The notes beneath the pieces were generated by a model. It was not told where the DNA came from. It worked only from the letters and a program-made list of their open reading frames with translations, and did no database searches. A stretch of 64,000 nt of DNA from Galaxea fascicularis (Eukaryota; Cnidaria; Anthozoa; Scleractinia; Euphylliidae): the NCBI GenBank assembly GCA_948470475.1, contig OX419343.1, forward strand, positions 27,026,878-27,090,877, given 5' to 3'. This document shows, in pieces, positions 50,201-64,000 of this stretch; position 1 is the stretch's first letter; each line of letters starts with the position of its first letter. The position numbers and the translations under genes were made by a program.

Positions 50201-52093
50201 CATTGTGACCAGACTTTGAGACTGACATCTCGCCTAAGTTCTAACCCACAGCCTATGGATGTCCTACATGCTACACAAGTGTTTAGATTCACTGCACTAC
50301 TAACTTCTTCTCTGATTCTCACCTCTCTGATGTATTCCTCTTGTTCAGACTGAAGTGTCAACTCAATGAAAATCTGTTGCAGCTTCTCGTTACAGTAATT
50401 GATAATGAACTGCTCAAAACTGTTGGTCTGGAAAACAAGTTAACTCACATCAATTTGACGTTTGTTTGTTTGTTTGTCTTTTTGCTCAACCAAACTGTTA
50501 CAGATAACAAACTAGCAAGTGTTTCCATAGGGTGTTAATCGCTTGAAAGTCAATTTCCAGATATCGGATGTGCAGGGCTAGAAGGAGAGTAAAACAAACA
50601 CGCCTTTCTCGCACCCCATTTCCTGTGCAACTAAAATTCAGAAATCAACTTTTGAGCGCTGAAAATCCCACAGAAATACTTGTTATGCGGGCTAACAACA
50701 CACAGGATGATAGATTTGTTTGATAGAAAAGTGTTATTTCAAACACCTCATGAAAAAATTGTATGCAACAAGAAAAAGCGATACACAACCTGGTGGTTTG
50801 GGAAGATGTGTAAATGCCAGACTCCAAACCCCAAACCCCAAACCTTACACAAAAATCTGTCAAGACATACCCTAAATATCTCAAATCCATATATGTCCAG
50901 GACTCCAATCACTTTCCTTTTACCTTTCTTTTTCACCTTAAAAAGAATAAAAGTTTCAAGTTGCCTGTACAGGGCCAGAATACAATCTTTGCTGTCAACT
51001 TGGCCTGAATTCCACATGCTGATCCATCAAGATAATGCAGCACCCAGATAGAGGAGAATGTACCCCTTAGGGGTAGCTATGTGGATTACCTTCAGTTCAA
51101 GCCAACCTTAGGTAGTTGCCAGATCTTAAAATAGCATGACGCTGAACTGGAATGGTTTGACAAATAAAGCGCTGAACTGGAAAAGTTCTTGATACAAAGC
51201 AGTCTGGTGCTGTCTCAGTATCTAACCTCTGAAGGCAAGCATCTATTGTTATGACACAAGACACACTAGACAGCTGCAATGCAAACCAGTTTCCTGTTAT
51301 TACAATAATTACCCTTATGCCATCATTGACTCTCTTAATGAGCCAAGAAAACATCCTCCGATAGCTGGCTTTGGAGAGAGCATCTCTTGCATAGTAGGCC
51401 TACAAGAAAAACACAAAAGAAAGTCAGGTGTAATTTTAGAACCAGTTCCTAGGTTAGCTTACTGTACAAAGACCACGTGCCTCAACTATATGAATGTACT
51501 GAGAGTGGAAAATAGTGAGAATGATATACTGTTAACAAACCTGTGCTGCTGTGAGAGGAGTTACCATCTTCTCATTTCCAGCTTCAACAGTTCTCTTTGT
51601 CAGAGCATACTGAAGTAAATGAGAACCACACTCCAGCATCTCACAAGTCCAGTCCAAATCTAAATTCAATCATTGAAAATAATGATCACCTTAGATACTA
51701 TGTTGTGACAATCATCCTTTTCTAATTGCAAAGCTAACTACCATTTTCAGAACTCACATTTTCCATTTGCGAGAGTCACAAAATCATGTCCCGCACCATG
51801 GTCATCACCTTCTTCAAATGTCACATTACCCAAATTCAAAATGGCAGACAAAAGTGTGTAAACGGAACTTTTTTCATCTTGGGTGAAACCAACAATATCC
51901 ATTGCTCTCTAGTAAAAAAGACATTTGAAGTGATCAGCATATACTAATCCTTTTAATGTCTCAATGCATTCAGATCAATCACTTTAATCCTGAAAGCTAC
52001 TGCATCAAGTTTCACTGTTAACATTGTGTTATTTTGGCCATTTTGGTAGAACTGGCTTATTCACCAATACATGTAAAAGTAAATTAATCCACA

Positions 52094-52130
<37 letters not shown>

Positions 52131-55100
52131 TATTGTCATTTCCCAGTACCTACCTCAACTATTAGAAAGTCTTTTTTGTCATCAATTGTGTCAACTTTTG
52201 TACATCCACTATGATTGAGGTAATTGTAGGTATCACAGTTACTTTCAAGATGAAGCTTTTCTGAATGAAAGATAACAGAAAGGCATTAATAACAAACAGA
52301 TGTACACAGAACAAGGCACTAATATTACCACACATGAAATTGCAATAAAATTATTTCAGTGGTGATCACATGACAGCCATTTGTGTAATATCTGTATCTT
52401 ACTGCTCTCTAACAGAAAATCGATAAAATAAGTGAACAAATGCCATTATACTTAATAGAGTTCTAAAGTGTGACGTCACAAAAAATTAAATTTGTGAAAT
52501 TATGGGATTGGGCGCCATTTTCGAATGGAGTATCCTTAAAAAAAAGTCGTTGCCAAAAATTAGCTCTTAATTGTAATTCCCAGCCAAAATATAAAGGATT
52601 GAAATTTGATACTGCCCCATATAAATCTCTCTAATTTTGAGTCAGTTCTAAACTGAAGGAACTGAAACAAATTTTGAAGGGTTTGTATGGGATACCATCA
52701 AACTTTGATCCCTTATACCTCTACTGGGAATTGCAATTCGGAGCTAATTTTTGGGACAAGGACGTCTTTCAGGATGCTCTATAAGAATATGGCATCATAT
52801 TCCATAATTTCAAAAATTTTATTTTTACGACTTCATCACTTTACAACTCTATTAGCATTTAAACTAAAAATCATATGTACCAAGAACGTCATCTGATGCA
52901 CCAGATAGAAGGTGATAAAAAATGTGGAAATTTCTCTCTCCTTGAGCTTGGTGCACCACACGCGACTGAAACCAGAACAACCAGAGCAACAAATTATTGT
53001 TATAATGCAAATTTTCAACAAATGATTATTTTTTTCCTGAATGCAACTGATTATCAAATAAGACTTTTTAAATTCAGATGGAAAAATATTGGGAGGAAAG
53101 TCATCCTAGCTTTACCTTTTCCAGCAAGTCTGCAATAAAAATGAGTGAATTTGATTAGCCACTTGATCATAATAAAAATAAACAACACGTAAACAGATTC
53201 AGTGTCGAAAGCAGAAAAACAATGCTTACATTTAGTGATGACTCCTCCAACAGGGTCACCCTTGAAGTCGAACTCAATATCCATGTATTTTCCCTGACAA
53301 TATCCAAGAACAAAGGTTAGAAGTATTTTCTAAAATATTTTGGAAAGTTCATAGTAATGTTGCAAAAAGTTACTGTATTTACTTCATGCCCTTGTTTCTA
53401 AAATCCAAAAAGTTGAGAGGGTGATGGGACTGAGGTTAAAGTTATGCCAACATCGCTATACTGTCTATGAGGTCTACAAAAAACTTGAAACGTGAAAGAA
53501 TAATCACCACCCGCTTACTGTACAACAACTATTGTACTTGTTGTTAAGATTCATGCCATTGTAAATGTTCTAATAATTATTATTGTAATTGAATAAACTA
53601 CAAAGGGCATAGCCCATCAGTATCATTATTATTCTACTTACAAAGCGAGAGGAGTTGTCATTCCTAAGAGTCTTTGCATTACCAAAAGCTACAATAAAAA
53701 GGTAAAGAAGGCATGAGAAACAACAGTCCAAAAGGTCAACAGTCATTGAAAACAGAAAACTAGCAAATATATACCCTCCAGCACAGGATTTGATTGAAGC
53801 AATTGTTCTTTGACTCGGTCTACTTCCCAGCCCTTTCCAGACACTGCTGCTACATACTGCATCACAACCTTTGATGCCTCTAAAATAAAAGGTTTAAAAT
53901 TATCAAGTTACATGTATAGTGTATACAGCAATGTTTAAAATAATACAATTAAGCAATATTTTATGGCAACTTTGGAGGCTGCAAATCTGTCATATTATGA
54001 TCAATCAGGTCAAGCTCTTAAAAAGCTCAACAAACCTGTCTTCCCAGCCCCACTCTCACCAGTGATAAGAATACACTGATCTTGGTTGTAATCTCTCATG
54101 GATCGGTAAGCAACATCAGCTACTGCAAATCTGTTGAAAGTTTGTAAAAATATTTTACATAAATTATCAAATGAACAAGCACTGAGTATGCGGTGCAACA
54201 ACACACACACAATGCTTAAATCTTGAGACAGTCCCAAAAACAAAATACTATGCAAAAGACGAGGGTATGCATTAGGAAAGTGACACTAAAACTACGTGTA
54301 ATTAGCAATAACACAGTGCTTGACCTTATGTTTTTAACAAACTAGTCCATGGGCTTGTAGTGTCTGAAATATACTAGCCAAGTGGTGTTACTTGGCAGCC
54401 AAGTATTGAACGCCTCTCAAGACCAAGATTGCAATTACCAAGCTTGTATTAGATTTTCTATTCATTTCTTTTATTGGATCAGCTTGAGTCAAACCCAGTT
54501 GAATTTCTTTTCATCTCATCTCCAAAACCTCTATTACAAGTAACCCAGTGGCTAGTGGTTCTCACATTTTACTAGTCCAAACCAAATTTTTACTAGTCCT
54601 GGGCTAATGGACTACTGCTAAGTTTGAGCACTGTTAAACAATCATCATATCACTTGTGTAACAAGCACACTTACATGTGCGGAGGCAATTCATAGATGTT
54701 TCTGGATCTGTATTCAGCTATCCTCTCAGGAGAATATAAGTTAAATTTACGGTAAGGATTAATCGACACCACCACATTTCCAATGTAGGTCTGCAATGCA
54801 AAACATTGTACATGTTGTGAAAATCGTCATTAATATCAAGTGTGTTTAAATATAAATTGTTAAACTAACCAGACCAGGCAGATAAATGAGACAGCTGCAC
54901 TTCGTAAAGGAGGTTTTTGGCAGACTTCTTACTAAACTAATATTATTTCTTACAAATGAAATTCAAGAAAATATTTTTCCTATTTAATTAATACAAACTG
55001 TGAACTTACATAGATATCTTTGTTGTTGTACCTATCCCAAAGGTTCTCTATCATTAAATCTTCACTGAGTGGCTCAAGAAGAACCATGTCACTCACTCCC

Positions 55101-55162
55101 ACCATGTTGTCCAACATGCTCCGCCCACCAGACCCTGCTGGCTGAACTCCTGCTTCTGTCAT
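38108..55162 (-). CDS. MYO1B: Class I unconventional myosin, MYO1B type, complete coding sequence
   Basis: A monomeric actin-based motor that links membranes to actin. It has 35 coding exons, 3,252 nt with the stop, 1,083 residues; short human MYO1B isoforms are of similar size. Exons: 55162-55010, 54790-54675, 54130-54036, 53879-53775, 53688-53642, 53293-53230, 53129-53116, 52965-52881, 52260-52154, 51908-51758, 51659-51541, 51399-51313, 50936-50871, 50427-50323, 49550-49488, 48876-48823, 48237-48097, 47736-47622, 47546-47491, 47147-47082, 46850-46783, 46587-46516, 46244-46169, 45110-45042, 44597-44505, 43988-43932, 43839-43771, 42243-42157, 41644-41570, 41264-41133, 40829-40723, 39862-39730, 39415-39263, 38676-38543, 38225-38108. 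All junctions agree in phase. The start ATG lies five bases after a tttag acceptor, so a non-coding 5' exon is likely upstream. The TGA stop is at 38110-38108. The MYO1B-side assignment rests on LLDNM-type N-terminus, [11 protein letters not shown] and the multiple IQ motifs; MYO1A is the alternative. Confidence 0.95.
38692..39140 (-). mobile_element. tRNA-derived SINE interrupted by a hAT-like MITE
   Basis: Read on the minus strand, 39140-39070 is tRNA-like, with an A box (GGTGCAGAGGTGAGAGCG) and a B box (GGTTCGATTCC). It is followed by a body containing TTCTCCGGGTACTCCGG and a 3' end with AATAAAGTTATTATTATTAT near 38692. The body is split by the element at 38737-38904. It lies in the intron between myosin exons 33 and 34. 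Confidence 0.8.
38737..38904. mobile_element. hAT-like MITE, copy 2 (nested in the SINE)
   Basis: It shares about 160 bp with the copy at 6648-6813 (GGGCCGGGGCCCGG near one end, TATCCCCACCTACTTC near the other). The ends CACGGCTGTCA and TGACAACCCTG form short terminal inverted repeats. GTAGT flanks both sides as a probable target duplication. Confidence 0.75.
41570..44597 (-). CDS. MYO1B: Myosin I lever arm: IQ motif exons 25-29
   Basis: Residues about 699-825. Exon 25 (44597-44505) has [15 protein letters not shown]. Exon 26 (43988-43932) has [12 protein letters not shown]. Exon 27 (43839-43771) has [13 protein letters not shown]. Exon 28 (42243-42157) has [13 protein letters not shown]. 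Exon 29 (41644-41570) has a degenerate fifth repeat, [12 protein letters not shown], leading into the tail. Each IQ motif binds calmodulin or a light chain and lengthens the lever. All these exons start and end in phase 0 (93, 57, 69, 87 and 75 nt). Skipping any of 26-28 would keep the frame, as happens with the alternatively spliced IQ exons of mammalian MYO1B. Confidence 0.92.
45042..55162 (-). CDS. MYO1B: Myosin I motor (head) domain exons 1-24
   Basis: Residues 1 to about 698. The P-loop GESGAGKT (exon 3, residues about 114-121) binds ATP. Switch I NDNSSRF ends exon 5 and GKYMDIEF opens exon 6. Switch [10 protein letters not shown] sits in exon 13 (50936-50871). [19 protein letters not shown] in exon 14 is the relay region. 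HYIRCIK (exon 20) and [16 protein letters not shown] (exon 22) are the SH1-helix/converter neighbourhood. Exon 7 is only 14 nt (YLLEK across its borders). In exon 11, sixteen residues before DALSK, the TEDS-rule position is Glu (GNEKM), as in vertebrate MYO1B, which suggests no need for heavy-chain phosphorylation. The EIFR/TNSFEQ junction differs from the usual EIFEDNSFEQ. Confidence 0.95.
45847..46025. repeat. Long foldback: 70-bp arms, 39-bp loop
   Basis: Arms 45847-45916 and 45956-46025 are reverse complements with about one mismatch (AATACACCATTTTACTAATG at the outer end, GTGGGGGCAAAC at the inner end). A young foldback MITE is likely. It sits in the intron between myosin exons 23 and 24. 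Confidence 0.9.
49298..49418. repeat. Short inverted-repeat element
   Basis: GCGAAGAACAGCTCCCC at the left and GGGGAACAGTTCTTC at the right form imperfect inverted repeats around GTCGATCAACTGTCGG-like sequence. It lies in the myosin intron after exon 15. Confidence 0.6.
52098..52133. repeat. (ATA)n microsatellite
   Basis: About twelve tandem ATA units, 20 bp past the donor side of myosin exon 9. Confidence 0.95.
54314..54633. repeat. CAGTGCTTGA inverted-repeat element
   Basis: Ends CAGTGCTTGACCTTA and TAAGTTTGAGCACTG are imperfect inverted repeats (about 12 of 15). The interior is rich in ACTAGTCC. It lies in the myosin intron between exons 2 and 3. Confidence 0.65.
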
Positions 55163-55289
55163 GGCTCCTAAACAACATTTAACAATATCTATATTTTTTC
55201 ATCCATGAACATTCAGTAATTGAATTAGTTCAATCTGTAGTTCACAAGACATGACTACTGTAAGTGGTTCCTCTGTACTGTGTGGTTCT

Positions 55290-55445
55290 AGAAAATTTCC
55301 ATACCTCCCCCAAAGAAAGCTTTTCTGGTTTGCACCCCCACCCCTCTAGAATTTCCAATTTAGCACCATACATTTCTTTTAAAACTTGTGCTTTTGCCAC
55401 CCCCCTCTCCCTTAGGGTTTTCATTCACCTTCTGTGGGGGAGGGA
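55290..55445 (+). repeat. Pyrimidine-rich repeat R2, copy 2
   Basis: Same family as 12745-12915 (CTCTAGAATTTCCAATTTAG, GCTTTTGCCACCCCC, TTCTGTGGGGGAGGG). It lies upstream of the first myosin coding exon. Confidence 0.75.
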
Positions 55446-56321
55446 ATACTTTCTGGACCTGTACATTTTATGTTGGAAAAACAGGATTCAAGACAGCAGG
55501 TGGCCTCTTGCAAAAATTCAAATTTCAACATAACAATCCTAAACAATAATAATATTATTGTCCTTAAAGGTTGCACAGGGAAATACTGTAGAACGGACAA
55601 AACAAGGAAAAATACATCTTAATAGAAACATATCTGAGTATACAAAAATAATAATGCAACAGATATAGAATTATTTCAAAAAATTTGCAACTAATCCAAG
55701 AAAATATATTGCCAATGAGTAGTAAAACAAAATATGTAGTCACTATCACATTACAGCTTTTACAAAAGTCTCAATAACACACTAAAAATTAAATTTAAGT
55801 TTTACATACAGTAGAAATTAGACATGAAATAAATATTAAGATGTTGATTACCTATACTTACTGCAGAATTTTACCAATGCAGGAGATGTAAATTCAAACC
55901 GTATTGAGATGCCAGGTGGCGGTTCCCATCAGTTGGTTAGTAATCACATGTGATGCATCCAGGATACTCAATATCTCTTCAGAAAAAAAGCACAAATAAT
56001 TGAATTTATAATAAATATAATATTTAGTAAATTTTCTCATCATATGCATGTAAATACTGACAGCCGTCTATGCTCTACAGTGTATCATGATAAATTTAAA
56101 AATGAGGATGGCATCGAATGTGTGATAGATGACAATATTTTTGGTATGTTTCCAAGGAAGCTACCAGACTAATTCTGTAATCAGTTAATTCAGTATGTTT
56201 TCATGTACTGTACATAAAACAAAACACATCCTGCACATTTAAACAGCCAACCAAGTCCTGAGTGTTTTCCCATTTTATTCATGAAAACCGATCCATGAAT
56301 GGTCAGTTTTCATCAAAGCAA

Positions 56322-56481
56322 GGCTGTGCTCTAATAAAAGCAGTTGGCTGCCCAAAACCTCTAAACCCTTCAAATCCAAGGCACCCAGCAGATACGTTTG
56401 GTGCAAAACCTAATATTTCCTGGTTGCCCAAAGGCAAAAGTAAGACCCCGCAGAGCAACCAGGTGCTACTAGAACACAGCC
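56322..56481 (+). mobile_element. GGCTGTGCTCTA-family MITE, copy C
   Basis: Ends AGGCTGTGCTCTA and TAGAACACAGCCC, with the same interior as copies A and B. It lies in the myosin-CDK5 intergenic region. Confidence 0.8.
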
Positions 56482-57067
56482 CCTAATACACTCCACTCGC
56501 CTTTGCCGTGACTGCTATTTGTTTCCCTGTGGCTGGTCCTATAGTTTGGAATACATTATGCACCTATCAATGTTAAGCCACAGGGATAAGGAGACCGGAC
56601 ATAGCCAGGGGATTTGACCTCACTTCATTTTTACTTTAGACCTGCAACTCTCTTCCTTAGTTCAAGAAAGACTTGATAGTCATATTTATTGTGAAGTGCT
56701 ATGACCATTGAAAAGTGCAATATGTTGATTTATTATATGGCTAGTGTTTGTATACGATATAACGCACGCTCTGATTGGCTAAGCGAAGCGAAGCGCTAGG
56801 GCATTATTCTCCCATAATGCCCACCGGCCGATTACGGATGATGCAAATTAGGAACAAAAACAACAAAAAGTCATCCAAAGGCCACATTTGTTTTATTTAC
56901 ATTGAAAATTGGTGCCTCAAGAGCAAAAAACTGAAAACACGACCAGGAAAACTGTTGGTGAAACGTTTGACCTGAGTTTCGAAAAAATTAATGAATAGAT
57001 TACCGTGAAGCGACGACTTGGGCTTGAACTATTTTTTCCCCTTAGAACCGTTGTGTTAGCCATATAA

Positions 57068-57216
57068 TAAACAACTTAATAACCTCGACTGTTCGGTCGT
57101 TACGGGAAAATCTCAAACCTTGGCCTAGCTGTATTGACCTCGCTATCGCTCGGTCAATACGGCAAGGCCTCAGTTTGAGATTTTCCCGTAACGACCTCAC
57201 TCTCGGTTATTAAGTA
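57068..57216. repeat. Inverted-repeat element upstream of CDK5
   Basis: Arms share TTACGGGAAAATCTCAAAC and AACTTAATAACC with their complements (GTTTGAGATTTTCCCGTAA, GGTTATTAAGTAGTT). It lies in the myosin-CDK5 intergenic region. Confidence 0.75.
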
Positions 57217-59227
57217 GTTATTATTTATTTATTTATTATTATTATTATTACTATAATTATTAAATTAACCTCCAAAAAAACTATGCTGACCATTTTCAGC
57301 ACTGTACTGCAGGAATGAGCCTTAGCAAGCTGAGATTAGATTTGAAAGTGTCCACAATGCCCATGATTCCAGGGTACATTATTATGGTAAAACCTTCGTC
57401 TGAATCAGCAAGTCGATTACATAAATCTTAGATAATATTTGTCACCCACACTTCTTGATGATACCTAATGTTCATTTCTGTTTTGACCACTAAAAAGTGC
57501 TACATATAGTTACAGTCAATTTATCTCCTGCATGACCACTCTTTTTGAAATTTCAATGGGGAACTTTCCGATTTCCAGACAACCCCATACATTATTATTA
57601 TACATGCAATTTGTGACTCAAAGTCAATTTGTTTTCAGAACAGGGTTAGTATGACAGTAGGGGAAGTATAATTTATGTATGAGGCTGTGCGGAAATCTTT
57701 CTTTGATTTAAATGCTGGACATTATTGCAAAGAGGAATTCCAATGTTCATATCATTCTTGGTTCAAACACTGGTCACGCACGTATATTGACAGATGTAAA
57801 GGAGGCAAATATTAAAGTAAATTAAAATACAGTTGCACATAGACACAGAGCAATAATGCTATTGTAGCATCTGTTTCTATAAAATGTTAAAAAAAATGCT
57901 GTCAATGTTGACTTTTTCATCCCCATTAAATAAATTTCACATCGACTTAAACTTAACGTTAAACATAATGAAGAAAGGACCAAAATTCTCCCAGTTTAGG
58001 ACTAATCCCTTACAGTATTTAGTTGAGTCCTATAATGACCTTTGGGCATACATTACGTAGTGGAACAGTATGGAATGAAAACCTGTGTTCTAGAAAATGG
58101 TAATTAACACATAAATCAGCAGAACTGTCACGTTTTATCAGGTATCAAAACCAAACTAATGAACCGTAAAGAATTTCAGCTTCTTAAAATAAACAACCAA
58201 CTTGGAGACTGTTGCAAGCCTTACACGAGATCCCGAGTTTTTTTTCAACGTGGATTTAATTTCAGTCGTTTTGTCGCGCTTTAGTGAGACAAATGATCCA
58301 ATATTAGATGGAAAATATTCTTTCGAAGCGACTTAGCAAGCTTAAAAAAAGCTCAAGTTCAGTTCGCCAATCTTTGATATGATTAAGCTTATATCATGTT
58401 CAATAATTTTTAATGCTAACTTTATTAGCCATGGCGTCCTCCTGAATTCTTTTATTTCTCCTCCTGAAAACGAACCCATTGATATGGGGGAATTTTGTTA
58501 TTTATTCGCGTATGAAGTCTTTGTTTTCAATGATACCAAAAAATTTAAATCTCAGCTGTTTTGAGGCTGGGAGCTTGTACAGTATATAAATAAACGTGCG
58601 AATAATGGAGGAAGGAACAGTTTAATGAACTTCTTGACACTTCTACATTTGATCACACTGAAAAGAAGGAGAAAACTTTTCAGGTAGAGAATGGGTACAA
58701 GTATTCGTTATATGTCAGTCTAATAATTAACGCGAGAAACCATTCGGTGAAACTTAAAAACAGTGGTTATGAGCTGATATTACAAGCTTACCGGGACGTG
58801 TTGGTAGTTACGTGTGTGACGCCAACAACTTTCGCGTAAATCTTTAAATTTTAGACGTTGCGGAGGCCTGTAATTTTACTCCATGATTATTTGCATCCAA
58901 TAAGCCTGCACTCCCGAAAATGAACGGAATGTGACTGAAATTTTCCAGCAGAGCACGTCGAGCCACTGCCCACTGAACCCTTCCCCTGGAGCTAGGGAGG
59001 AAGTCATTGACGCGTCCTTGGCCCGCACCCATACTATTTTGATAATGCGGATTCCCCCAGTAGTGCCAGATCTCCCACGAAATTCAAGAACGCCTGTGAT
59101 GTTTAGTTCTGTGTTTGTTGTCATCGACTGAATGGTCCGCTGAATTTATCAAATCCGCTGATCTTATCCAGCCCCAGAAAAACGACTGACCACTGAATGT
59201 TGATTCTTGGACAAAAAATTTCATATT

Positions 59228-63074
<3,847 letters not shown>

Positions 63075-63771
63075 GTAAACAAACTTGTTTGATTTATTTT
63101 GTCCTGTCAGAGGTGGCGTATCCTGCTGTTGCTGAATCAGGTATCAAAATAACTAATGGGTAGGCACCAGTCACATTGTCTGGTCAAACATGTTTTTGCT
63201 TGGACATGACACGTTTTTGGCTGGTCAAATTTGAATAATATTAACTCTTGCAATAGTGACCCCAGATTGCATGAATGATTATGCTTTTTGGGAACATAAA
63301 TAATGCCCCTCATGACGATCAAATAGCTCAAAATTTACATTTTCTATAAAAGCGCAAATGACTGGACAAGATGTCCGGTAATCCTAGGATTTGTGTGGTC
63401 AATACCCAATTCTGAATGGACATCAATCAGTGATTATTTTTTAGCCCTGTGAATGTTGTTCAAAATGCAGATACATATCAAATTAGATTTCTAAGATTTG
63501 ACTACAACTGCCAGAGCCATTTACTCTGTTGGGATCAAGTGAAGTACTAAAAGCTATTTCAGACAAAAACCCCTTAAGTGTGGATTTTTGTAGAGGTAGG
63601 GAGGGAGTGTCATAAGGATTAGTTAGAGGTATGGTGTGTGTTGGGTTGACGTTTCTGATATACATGTAGTAAGACTTATTTAGGTGTTTTATTTCTTGTA
63701 CTTTCCCTTTTGTTGAGACAGATTATCTCTTGTAGGCCTGGAGACAAAATTACAACTGGCAAAATCCTACA

Positions 63772-63848
63772 ACCTCCCCCCCCCCCCAACCTCCCCACCC
63801 ACACACACTCACACCCCACACCCCACACCCCACACCACACAACCCACA
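63772..63848. repeat. Poly-C and CACACCCCACA low-complexity tract
   Basis: A run of about 13 C is followed by CACACACACTCACACCCCAC repeats. It lies in the CDK5 intron after exon 7. Confidence 0.95.
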
Positions 63849-64000
63849 TCAACCCCATGAAAATTCCTTCACATGGTATGTTTTGATGGCAGTGGACATG
63901 GAATATTTAACAAAAGGTACATACTTGGTACATGCAAAGAGGCCATGTTAGCATATGAAAGAAATCATATGTGAACTGCGGATATGAAATCAAACGAAGA

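Larger units (their letters stand above)
55163..59227. promoter_or_regulatory. Divergent intergenic region between myosin I and CDK5
   Basis: The two coding starts face away from each other across about 4.1 kb. The myosin ATG is just downstream of a splice acceptor (AG at 55168-55169), so its promoter and a non-coding first exon should lie within this stretch. The CDK5 promoter should lie close to 59228. I see no convincing TATA box. The stretch also holds a low-complexity repeat (55262-55475), a MITE (56322-56481) and a foldback (57068-57216). The segment 58840-59130 is somewhat richer in GC than its surroundings and could be a promoter core. Confidence 0.45.

Noticed and set aside
58844..59124. 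Minus-strand open frames of 82 and 62 codons in the CDK5 upstream region
   Set aside because: No domain, two competing frames, and overlap with the likely CDK5 5' UTR/promoter; best explained by higher GC content.

Overview
This window is animal nuclear DNA. It is AT-rich, split genes with consensus GT-AG introns fill most of it, and many short inverted-repeat transposons, tRNA-derived SINEs and degraded LINEs lie in the introns. The protein set (a WSC/PKD/REJ/GPS/PLAT polycystin-1 relative, a vertebrate-type MYO1B-like myosin, a near-vertebrate CDK5) together with the repeat style suggests an anthozoan cnidarian, probably a stony coral. The organism is an inference from gene and repeat content, not proven here.

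Layout. (1) About 35.7 kb down to the left edge, minus strand: one large polycystin-1-like gene. I traced 37 consecutive exons in a single uninterrupted frame (2,040 codons, 35717 to 4237) plus three further exons near the left edge (1770-1461, 717-633, 333-166). Domain order is signal peptide, WSC, PKD repeats, REJ, GAIN/GPS, TM1, PLAT, TM2, TM3, TM4, TM5, acidic loop. The polycystin channel domain lies beyond base 1. One or more loop exons between 4237 and 1770 are unresolved. (2) 35.7-38.1 kb: intergenic, holding a SINE head and two head-to-tail Harbinger-type MITEs that share a TTA. (3) 55.2-38.1 kb, minus strand: a complete class I myosin of MYO1B type, 35 coding exons, 1,083 residues, four IQ motifs on separate phase-0 exons, and a TH1 tail. 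(4) 55.2-59.2 kb: divergent intergenic/promoter region with repeats. (5) 59.2 kb to the right edge, plus strand: the first seven coding exons of CDK5 (residues 1-161, ending in the activation segment); the rest lies beyond base 64000.

The three genes have no pathway link visible in the sequence: a mechanosensory or sperm-receptor-type membrane protein, a membrane-linked actin motor, and a cytoplasmic proline-directed kinase. I found no CRISPR array, rRNA, functional tRNA, bacterial-type operon, or clearly undescribed system. The most unusual points are the Gly/Ser and Asp tracts inside the REJ region, the symmetric IQ exons, a 14-nt exon in the myosin motor, a duplicated splice donor in the polycystin gene, and several nested or clustered mobile elements with diagnostic ends.
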